NCBI GenBank assembly: GCA_021443605.1
Contig: JABUTQ010000056.1
Coordinates: 1 to 6,075 of the forward strand
DNA length: 6,075 bases
Direction: 5' to 3'
Source of the DNA: Bacteroidales bacterium
GTDB lineage: Bacteria > Bacteroidota > Bacteroidia > Bacteroidales > UBA932
The translations under genes were made by a program, and so were the position numbers. Shown one piece after another: positions 1 to 5,393 of the stretch; positions within the stretch are counted from its first letter, which is position 1; every line of letters begins with the position of its first letter. Under the pieces are notes generated by a model. It was not told the DNA's origin. It saw nothing but the letters and a program-made list of their open reading frames with translations, and made no database searches.

Positions 1-525
1 GGTCTTCTGACCGGAAATGAGGCGGCAGCAAACAAATCATTCAAGATAATCGAGGACAGATACAACGAACTGAAGGCACTGACAGCACAGGTGGCACACC
101 GTCCTACCGTGATGAGCGGTCAGATGCAAAGCGGATACTGGTATGCCCCAGGCGGGAAAAGCTTTCTGGCTCAGATGTTTGCAGATGCAGGTGCGGACTA
201 TTTCCTGAAGGATAATCCTGAGTCCGGCGGAGTCAAGATAGATTACGAAACCGCTTACGAAAAGGCTGCGGACACCGACTACTGGCGAATGGTGAACAGC
301 TTCAAAGGGGAGTGGAGCTATGATGTGTTACGTGCTGAAGATGAGCGATATACAGATTTTAAGCCATATAAGAACCACGGTGTGGTCTATTGCAATATGA
401 CGCAAGTTCCGTTTTATGAGCGGATGCCGATAGAGCCGCATGAGGTGCTTGCAGATTTTATAGCAGTGTTTCATCCTGAATTATTGCCGGACCACACTCC
501 GAGATATTATCATCTTGTAAAATGA
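1..525 (+). CDS. ABC transporter periplasmic substrate-binding protein, C-terminal part (5' end outside window)
   Basis: The reading frame is open from the first base to TGA at 523-525, giving 174 residues with no start; the gene begins upstream. The GTG at 91 lies inside the open frame and is not a believable start. The fragment looks like the C-terminal lobe of a class III (PF01497, BtuF/FhuD/FecB-like) binding protein: a segment rich in Gly/Tyr/Trp (SGYWYAPGGKSF) followed by FLAQMFADAGADY, then the terminal helix VLADFIAVFHPELLP with the usual ending on a Tyr-Tyr-His stretch. Such proteins capture iron-siderophore, haem or cobalamin in the periplasm and deliver it to a FecCD permease. The ATGA overlap with the permease gene supports this pairing. 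Family assignment is firm; substrate is unknown. The N-terminal signal peptide or lipobox cannot be checked because it lies outside the window. Confidence 0.85.
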   Translation, partial: GLLTGNEAAANKSFKIIEDRYNELKALTAQVAHRPTVMSGQMQSGYWYAPGGKSFLAQMFADAGADYFLKDNPESGGVKIDYETAYEKAADTDYWRMVNSFKGEWSYDVLRAEDERYTDFKPYKNHGVVYCNMTQVPFYERMPIEPHEVLADFIAVFHPELLPDHTPRYYHLVK

Positions 526-1559
526 AAAGAATCTCTGTTACAGCAAGATACGCGATACTGATTGCTCTCATTGCAGTATTTTTCGTTCTGAACCTCATCC
601 TCGGTTCGGTGGAAATTCCTGCGAAGGCGGTGTTCGGTATCCTCTTCGGTAACGGGGAACAGAATGAGATTTGGGCAAATATCATCTGGAAATCGAGAAT
701 GCCGCAGGCTCTCACCTCCATAGTGGCGGGAGCGGGGCTTGCCGTAAGCGGCCTTCTGATGCAGACCGTGTTCAGAAACCCTCTCGCGGGCCCTTCGGTG
801 CTTGGAATCAGCTCTGGAGCCAGCCTTGGAGTGGCATTCGTTGTGCTTTTGGCAGGGCGGCTGGGCTCTGTGGCAATGAGCAGTCTCGGGGTAGTGGGAG
901 AGGTGACAATCACCCTTGCTGCAATCGCCGGTTCTCTGCTCGTTATGGCATTGATTGCCTTTGTGTCTCAGAAAGTTAGGGGAAACGTCACGCTGCTTAT
1001 CATAGGTGTAATGATAGGATATGTGGCAAATGCGATTATCGGCGTTCTTAAATTCTTCAGTGTGGAAGAAGACATTCGCGCCTATGTGATTTGGGGGCTC
1101 GGTAGTTTCTCACGCGTGTCCGGCGGACAGACCACAACCTTTGTCCTGCTGATGATTGCGACGATTCCGTTTGCCTTTCTGCTTATCAAGACTTTGAATC
1201 TCCTTTTGTTAGGGGACTCATACGCAAGGAATCTGGGGTTGAATATCCGCAGGTCAAGGCTATTGGTGATATCCTATTCGGGTGTATTAATCGCCATTGT
1301 TACAGCATATTGCGGCCCTATTGCCTTTATCGGCCTTGCGGTTCCCCACTTGTGCCGCGGTCTGTTCCGTACTTCAGACCATACTGTGCTGATTCCATCG
1401 TGCCTGCTGGCCGGAGCGTTTTTGGCACTCTTCTGCAACCTTATCGCCAGAATGCCCGGCTTTGAAGGGGCACTTCCGGTAAATTCTGTCACGGCGCTCA
1501 TTGGTGCTCCGGTAGTCATGTGGGTTCTTTTCAAGAAAAATAAATCGGATAGGGAATGA
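522..1559 (+). CDS. FecCD-family ABC transporter permease (iron complex/cobalamin type)
   Basis: A complete 345-residue inner-membrane permease, a typical length for the FecCD family (PF01032: FecC/FecD, FhuB halves, BtuC). The family signature is clear at residues 59-105: RMPQAL, then AGAGLAVSGLLMQ, RNPLAGPSVLGISSGASLG. The cytoplasmic coupling segment for the ATPase is around 230-245 (GDSYARNLGLNIRRS), followed by GPIAFIGLAVPHLCR (265-279). The C-terminal helix starts at LPVNSVTALIGAPV (318-331) and ends in a basic tail (KKNKSDRE). By eye I count about nine or ten hydrophobic segments, as expected for BtuC-like folds. The ATG overlaps the upstream stop as ATGA, so translation is probably coupled to the binding protein. 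It presumably works as a homodimer with two copies of the downstream ATPase. It passes a metal chelate or corrinoid into the cytoplasm, but the exact substrate cannot be read from sequence. Confidence 0.95.
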   Translation: MKRISVTARYAILIALIAVFFVLNLILGSVEIPAKAVFGILFGNGEQNEIWANIIWKSRMPQALTSIVAGAGLAVSGLLMQTVFRNPLAGPSVLGISSGASLGVAFVVLLAGRLGSVAMSSLGVVGEVTITLAAIAGSLLVMALIAFVSQKVRGNVTLLIIGVMIGYVANAIIGVLKFFSVEEDIRAYVIWGLGSFSRVSGGQTTTFVLLMIATIPFAFLLIKTLNLLLLGDSYARNLGLNIRRSRLLVISYSGVLIAIVTAYCGPIAFIGLAVPHLCRGLFRTSDHTVLIPSCLLAGAFLALFCNLIARMPGFEGALPVNSVTALIGAPVVMWVLFKKNKSDRE

Positions 1560-2341
1560 GCGGATACAAGACAATAGAGCTGATAAACCTGACTACCGGT
1601 TATCATCACGGAAAAAAGGGCATCGTCATTACAAAGGAGATAAATGCATCTCTGTTCTCAGGGCAGATGGTTTGTCTGCTCGGCCCCAACGGTGCCGGAA
1701 AATCGACTCTTCTCAAAACATTGTCCAACTTTATACCCCCTCTCGATGGTGAGATATTCATAAAAGGGAAGAATCTGAACGGATATAGTGATTCTGAAAT
1801 CGCAAGAGAGATAGGGGTTGTCCTCACCGAGAAACCAAACTTGCAGAATATGACCGTCGAGCAGCTTGTGGGGATGGGGCGCAGTCCGTATACCAATTTC
1901 TGGGGCAAGCTCAGGGCGAAAGACAGAAACATTGTCAGTGATGCCCTTGATGCGGTGGGGATGCTCGCCTTTAAGCACCGTCTTTTTCAGAACCTTAGCG
2001 ATGGGGAACGCCAGAAAGTGATGATAGCCAAGGCTTTGGCTCAGGAGACTCCGGTGATTTTCTTAGACGAGCCGACTGCTTTTATCGATTTCCCGGGAAA
2101 GGTGGAGATGATGAAACTCCTTGCCACCCTCGCCCACGAAAAGGATAAGACGATATTTCTTTCAACTCACGATTTGGAGCTCGCATTGCTGTATGCAGAC
2201 AAGCTTTGGCTGATAGACAGGCTTCATGGTCTTACAACAGGCACTCCCGCCGATTTGGCTGCCAACGGGGCGATGTCTCTCTATTTCCCCGGAGTCGCTT
2301 CTCTTATGGACTCCATCAAGACCTTGCCGGAAATTGTCTGA
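1556..2341 (+). CDS. ABC transporter ATP-binding protein of the FecE/BtuD/FhuC type
   Basis: A complete 261-residue ATPase that powers the permease encoded just upstream. Visible motifs: Walker A GPNGAGKST at 43-51; signature LSDGERQK at 147-154 (canonical LSGGQ); Walker B VIFLDEP at 167-173 with Asp171 and catalytic Glu172; D-loop aspartate at 178 (AFID); switch histidine His205 in STHD. The glutamine usual in the Q-loop is absent: aligning with FecE-type proteins puts Thr91 of VVLTEKP in that place. I recall this wording as common in Bacteroidota homologues, so it is probably a lineage trait and not damage. Residues 106-114 (GMGRSPYTN) match the helical-domain GR-PYT pattern of iron-chelate ATPases. 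The C-terminal 40 residues form a short tail beyond the core. The ATG overlaps the permease stop as ATGA. The gene closes the transport operon; substrate is not determinable. Confidence 0.95.
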   Translation: MSGYKTIELINLTTGYHHGKKGIVITKEINASLFSGQMVCLLGPNGAGKSTLLKTLSNFIPPLDGEIFIKGKNLNGYSDSEIAREIGVVLTEKPNLQNMTVEQLVGMGRSPYTNFWGKLRAKDRNIVSDALDAVGMLAFKHRLFQNLSDGERQKVMIAKALAQETPVIFLDEPTAFIDFPGKVEMMKLLATLAHEKDKTIFLSTHDLELALLYADKLWLIDRLHGLTTGTPADLAANGAMSLYFPGVASLMDSIKTLPEIV

Positions 2342-2348
2342 GTTCGGT

Positions 2349-2411
2349 GAGATCCTTCGGCTATGCCTCAGGATGACAACTACATCATGCTGAGCGAATG
2401 CGAAGCATCTC
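2349..2411. repeat. Imperfect palindrome (REP-like hairpin), first copy with full outer arms
   Basis: The outer arms GAGAT (2349-2353) and ATCTC (2407-2411) are complementary, followed inward by a mismatch and CTTCG (2355-2359) against CGAAG (2401-2405). The inner stem CTCAGGATGA (2367-2376) pairs with TCATGCTGAG (2385-2394) with one G-G mismatch, around a loop of about eight bases. It starts 8 bp after the ATPase stop, so it would be the 3' structure of the transport mRNA. It could slow transcription or stabilise the transcript end, but no T-run follows, so it is not a standard intrinsic terminator. The wording resembles a dispersed palindromic repeat (GTCATCCTGAGCGAAGCGAAGGATCT-like) that I recall from several bacterial phyla; that similarity is from memory. 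Confidence 0.75.
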
Positions 2412-2469
2412 CCCCGGCTATGCCTCAGGATGACAACTACGTCATGCTGAGCGAATGCGAAGCATCTCC
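2358..2469. repeat. Tandem direct repeat, two 55-bp units at 57-bp period
   Basis: Unit 1 spans 2358-2412 and unit 2 spans 2415-2469, separated by CC. They match at 54 of 55 positions; the single difference is A2384 versus G2441. Both begin CGGCTATGCCTCAGG and end GCGAAGCATCTCC. Each unit contains the inner hairpin; in unit 2 the stem is CTCAGGATGAC (2424-2434) with GTCATGCTGAG (2441-2451), loop AACTAC, one G-G mismatch. Unit 2 lacks the GAGATCCTT left arm present before unit 1, which suggests that the inner and right part was duplicated by slippage or unequal recombination. The near identity points to a recent event. Confidence 0.93.
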
Positions 2470-2485
2470 TCGAAAATAGCAAATT

Positions 2486-2517
2486 GTTGGTAAGTTCTCC
2501 AATTGTTTGTAATTTTG
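2486..2517 (+). promoter_or_regulatory. Candidate Bacteroides-type promoter for the pse operon
   Basis: A -7 box TAATTTTG (2510-2517) matches the Bacteroidota consensus TAnnTTTG at all six fixed positions. A -33 box GTTG (2486-2489, consensus TTTG, one mismatch) lies 20 bp upstream, inside the usual spacing. Transcription would start near 2521-2524, leaving a leader of only about 13-16 bases before the pseB ATG at 2537. The spacing and position make it a good candidate, although short A/T-rich motifs arise by chance and there is no experimental support here. Confidence 0.55.
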
Positions 2518-2536
2518 TGAGAATAAATCTATTGGT

Positions 2537-3559
2537 ATGTTAAATGGTAAAGTAGTCCTCATTACAGGAGGAACAGGTTCATTCGGGAAGATGTTTGTAA
2601 AGACAATCCTCCGAGATTATCCGAATGTAAAAAAGATAATAATTTACTCACGCGGAGAGCTTAAACAGTTTGATATGAAGCAGATGTATCCGTCTGCCCA
2701 GTATCCTCAGCTTCGTTTTTTTATAGGTGACGTCAGGGACTTGGAGCGTCTCATGCGTGCGTGCGAGGGGGTGGATGTGATTATCCACGCTGCTGCAATC
2801 AAGCAGGTCGATACGGCAGAGTATAATCCTGAAGAGTGCATCAAGACAAATGTCAATGGTGCTCAGAATGTCATTAAGGCTGCACTCGCCTGCGGCGTTC
2901 ACGATGTGGTGGCACTTTCGACCGATAAAGCGTGCGCTCCCATAAACCTTTATGGCGCCACCAAGTTGACCAGCGACAAATTGTTTACTGCCGCCAACAA
3001 TATAAAAGGATCCAGGGATCTTCGCTTCTCCGTTGTTCGTTATGGCAACGTGATGGGTTCACGGGGATCCGTCATCCCGTTCTTTATCCGCAAACGAGAT
3101 GAGAGATCAGAGTTTTTGCCGATTACGGACATGCGCATGACCCGTTTCAATATCTCGCTTGAAGCTGGTGTGGAACTTGTTATGTGGGCGTTGGGTCATC
3201 ATCTCGGCGGAGAGATTTTTATCCCCAAAATCCCTTCTTACAAAATATGCGATGTGGCCACTGCAATTGCTCCAAATATGAAACAGGTTGAGGTGGGCAT
3301 CCGTCCGGGGGAGAAACTTCACGAGGAGATGATTACTACCACGGATTCTCTTGATACCATAGACATAGGCAAATATTACGCAATCTTGCCATCTGTTTCT
3401 TTTAATCACACTCGCGAGGAATATGTCAAGCATCATAATGCCCATTTTGTCGAGCAGGGATTCCATTACAGCAGTGACACCAATAGTCAATGGGAGACTG
3501 TGGAATCGATGCGGGAGAATATCAAGAAGTATGTCGATCCTGAATTTGAAGTGAAATGA
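2537..3559 (+). CDS. pseB: UDP-N-acetylglucosamine 4,6-dehydratase (inverting), pseudaminic acid pathway
   Basis: A complete 340-residue soluble short-chain dehydrogenase/reductase of the FlaA1/PseB type, close to the usual length of about 330-340. PseB removes water across C4-C6 of UDP-GlcNAc and inverts C5, giving the UDP-4-keto-6-deoxy-L-arabino sugar that starts pseudaminic acid synthesis. The NADP-binding loop is TGGTGSFG at 10-17. The catalytic region is STDKA at 128-132 (Asp130, Lys131) with YGATK at 139-143 (Tyr139, Lys143). Other family marks are HAAAIKQVDTAEYNP (84-98), RYGNVMGSRGSV (168-179), MTRFNI (201-206) and IRPGEKLHEEM (255-265). There are no membrane helices, unlike the large WbpM/CapD dehydratases. 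The start follows the promoter candidate directly, with no clear Shine-Dalgarno, as usual in Bacteroidota. Related enzymes serve other pathways (CapE/FnlA type), but adjacent pseC, pseF and pseG make PseB the best call. Confidence 0.93.
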   Translation: MLNGKVVLITGGTGSFGKMFVKTILRDYPNVKKIIIYSRGELKQFDMKQMYPSAQYPQLRFFIGDVRDLERLMRACEGVDVIIHAAAIKQVDTAEYNPEECIKTNVNGAQNVIKAALACGVHDVVALSTDKACAPINLYGATKLTSDKLFTAANNIKGSRDLRFSVVRYGNVMGSRGSVIPFFIRKRDERSEFLPITDMRMTRFNISLEAGVELVMWALGHHLGGEIFIPKIPSYKICDVATAIAPNMKQVEVGIRPGEKLHEEMITTTDSLDTIDIGKYYAILPSVSFNHTREEYVKHHNAHFVEQGFHYSSDTNSQWETVESMRENIKKYVDPEFEVK

Positions 3560-4716
3560 TTATAGACCATCCCATATCTTACGGTCGTCAGTATGTTTCC
3601 GATGATGATATTGCCGCTGTAGTTGAGACCCTCAAATCCGATTATTTGACACAAGGTCCCAAAATCAAAGAGTTTGAGGATAAGTTTGCAGCGTATGTCG
3701 GTGCAAAGCACGACGTTCTGGTGAGCAACGGCACTGCCGGCTTGCACCTTTCAGCTTTGGCTCTCGGAATCCGGCCGGGCGACAAAGTGATAACTACGCC
3801 CATAACCTTTGTGGCGAGTGCCAATGGTTTTCGTTATTGCGGCGCAGAAATTGTCTTCTGCGACATCAATCCGGATACATTTTTACTGGATGTGGATAAA
3901 TTGGAAGAAATCCTGAAAGCTTCGCCCAAAGGGACATACAAGGCAGTTGTACCGGTTGATTTTGCGGGCTATCCCTGTGATGTGGAGAGGATTCGCAGCC
4001 TGGCCGACGAATATGGCTTCGCTATAGTAGAAGATGCCTGCCATGCCCCCGGTGGCTCCTATGTTGACAGCAAAGGGATAAAACACAAAGTTGGTGATTG
4101 TGCCTACAGCGATATGACCGTGTTCAGCTATCATCCGGTAAAGCATATTGCGACCGGAGAGGGGGGCAGCGTCACTACGAACAGGGAGGATTTATATGAG
4201 AAGTTGTCCTTGTATCGCACTCACGGAATTACAAAAAATCCGGACAAATTGGAGAAGAACGACGGCGGATGGTATTACGAAATGCAGGAACTGGGTTACA
4301 ACTACCGCATTACGGACATTCAGGCCGCACTCGGTATCAGTCAGTTGAATCGTCTCGACTGGAGCATAAAGCGCAGACAGGAAATTGCAAATCGCTACAA
4401 CGAGGCATTTGCAGGTACATCGATTATTACCCCAAAAGTGGCAGACAATATTTCTCACGCATATCATCTTTATATTATCCAAATCGAGAAGCGTAAGGAA
4501 CTGTACGACTATCTTCGTACACAGAATATCTTTGCACAAGTGCTTTATGTTCCTGCCCATACGATGCCTTACTATCGTCAGTTCGGCTGGAAGCATGGAG
4601 ATTGTCCTGTAGCAGAGAACTATTATGCCCATTGTCTCGCTTTGCCGATGTTCCCGACATTAACCCAAGAGGAGCAAGAATATATTATTGATAAAGTTTT
4701 AGGATTTGTGAAATAA
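3556..4716 (+). CDS. pseC: UDP-4-amino-4,6-dideoxy-N-acetyl-beta-L-altrosamine transaminase
   Basis: A complete 386-residue PLP aminotransferase of the DegT/DnrJ/EryC1 family, slightly longer than the 375 or so residues of characterised PseC. It would transfer an amino group from glutamate to the 4-keto product of PseB. Residues 57-63 (SNGTAGL) form the phosphate-binding loop. EDACHAPG at 159-166 supplies Asp160 for the PLP ring nitrogen. SYHPVK at 191-196 gives the Schiff-base Lys196, followed by the PseC-like TGEGGSVTT (200-208). LGYNYRITDIQAALG (246-260) is the family's dimer-interface and substrate region. The ATG overlaps the pseB stop as ATGA, so translation is probably coupled. Sugar aminotransferases of this family act on many 4-keto or 3-keto sugars; the neighbours and the HPVK..TGEGG wording favour PseC. 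No missing residues or breaks were seen. Confidence 0.92.
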   Translation: MIIDHPISYGRQYVSDDDIAAVVETLKSDYLTQGPKIKEFEDKFAAYVGAKHDVLVSNGTAGLHLSALALGIRPGDKVITTPITFVASANGFRYCGAEIVFCDINPDTFLLDVDKLEEILKASPKGTYKAVVPVDFAGYPCDVERIRSLADEYGFAIVEDACHAPGGSYVDSKGIKHKVGDCAYSDMTVFSYHPVKHIATGEGGSVTTNREDLYEKLSLYRTHGITKNPDKLEKNDGGWYYEMQELGYNYRITDIQAALGISQLNRLDWSIKRRQEIANRYNEAFAGTSIITPKVADNISHAYHLYIIQIEKRKELYDYLRTQNIFAQVLYVPAHTMPYYRQFGWKHGDCPVAENYYAHCLALPMFPTLTQEEQEYIIDKVLGFVK

Positions 4717-5393
4717 TGAAATCTATCTGCATCATCCCGGCTCGCGGCGGAAGCAAACGAATACCTCGAAAGAACGTAAAGGAGTTTTTGGGCAAACCTA
4801 TTATGGCCTACTCTATTGAAGCGGCGATACAAAGTGGAATGTTTGATGAGATAATGGTTTCTACAGACGATAACGAGATTGCGGAAATTGCCTTACAATA
4901 TGGCGCTAAGGTCCCTTTTATGCGCTCTGCTGAAACAGCCAACGACTTCGCAACAACGGCAGACGTATTGAATGAGGTATTGTCTTGTTACAAGAAACGA
5001 GGCGTTGAATTTGACCAGATGTGCTGCTTTTATGCCACGGCACCGTTGGTGCAGCCCCAAAGTATCGTGGAGGCGTTCAAATTGCTGAAAGACAAACAGT
5101 TTCAGATGGTTTATCCTGTGGTGGAATTTTCTTATCCCATTTGGCGTTGTTTGGATGTGGCCGAAGACGGAAGTATGAAACGCCATTGGCCCGAGTTTGA
5201 AAATGCTCGCAGTCAGGATTTGCCCAAGACTTATCACGACAGTGGCACGTTCTACTGCTACGATATAAATAGATGGCGCTCCGGTGAGGGTAAGGTTGGT
5301 TCCATCATCGTGCCCGAAACCACCGTTCAAGACATAGACAACGATACCGACTGGCAGATAGCCGAAATGAAATATAGACTTCTTTATTTGTAA
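4716..5393 (+). CDS. pseF: Pseudaminic acid cytidylyltransferase (CMP-Pse synthetase)
   Basis: A complete 225-residue cytoplasmic cytidylyltransferase (PF02348, NeuA/KdsB-like). It would join CTP to pseudaminic acid to form CMP-pseudaminic acid, the donor for glycosyltransferases. The nucleotide-binding signature IPARGGSKRIPRKN is at 7-20. VSTDD follows at 48-52 and YATAPLVQP at 106-114. SQDLPKTYHDSGTFY (166-180) is a stretch I associate with PseF-type enzymes. QDIDNDTDW (205-213) carries Asp206 and Asp208, matching the metal-binding aspartates of CMP-sialic acid synthetases. The length is short because the C-terminal phosphatase-like domain of some NeuA proteins is absent. The start codon shares one base with the pseC stop (TAATG). 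A legionaminic or sialic acid synthetase is the alternative, but pseB and pseC beside it argue for pseudaminic acid. Confidence 0.88.
   Translation: MKSICIIPARGGSKRIPRKNVKEFLGKPIMAYSIEAAIQSGMFDEIMVSTDDNEIAEIALQYGAKVPFMRSAETANDFATTADVLNEVLSCYKKRGVEFDQMCCFYATAPLVQPQSIVEAFKLLKDKQFQMVYPVVEFSYPIWRCLDVAEDGSMKRHWPEFENARSQDLPKTYHDSGTFYCYDINRWRSGEGKVGSIIVPETTVQDIDNDTDWQIAEMKYRLLYL

Larger units (their letters stand above)
2342..2536. other. Intergenic region separating transport operon from pseudaminic acid operon
   Basis: This 195-bp gap is the only non-coding stretch of note in the window. Its first two thirds hold two copies of a palindromic repeat. The last 65 or so bases are A/T-rich and carry a Bacteroides-type promoter candidate. 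I see no tRNA, no riboswitch-like structure and no credible small ORF on the + strand. The minus-strand frame that crosses it is a by-product of the repeat. Confidence 0.85.

Noticed and set aside
91..525. A separate 144-residue gene starting at GTG 91.
   Set aside because: The same frame is open back to base 1 and reads as continuous binding-protein sequence, so GTG 91 is an internal valine codon.
458..913. Minus-strand 151-codon open frame.
   Set aside because: It lies antisense to the end of the binding-protein gene and the permease gene, both of which have clear family motifs. The predicted peptide shows no recognisable domain.
2358..2469. Short CRISPR array.
   Set aside because: There are only two units separated by 2 bp, with no spacer-like unique sequence and no cas genes.
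2349..2480. Rho-independent terminator for the transport operon.
   Set aside because: Hairpins are present, but neither is followed by a run of T residues on the + strand, and the stems are interrupted. A role at the transcript end is possible but a standard intrinsic terminator is not supported.
2162..2482. Minus-strand 106-codon open frame with a repeated RCFAFAQHDVVV-like peptide.
   Set aside because: The repeated peptide is simply the translation of the tandem palindromic DNA repeat, and the rest is antisense to the ATPase gene. There is no homologous domain and no plausible start context. It is a typical source of spurious hypothetical proteins.
2470..2536. Phase-variable invertible promoter as in Bacteroides capsule loci.
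   Set aside because: I could not find matching inverted repeats on both sides of the promoter candidate, and no invertase gene is in the window.
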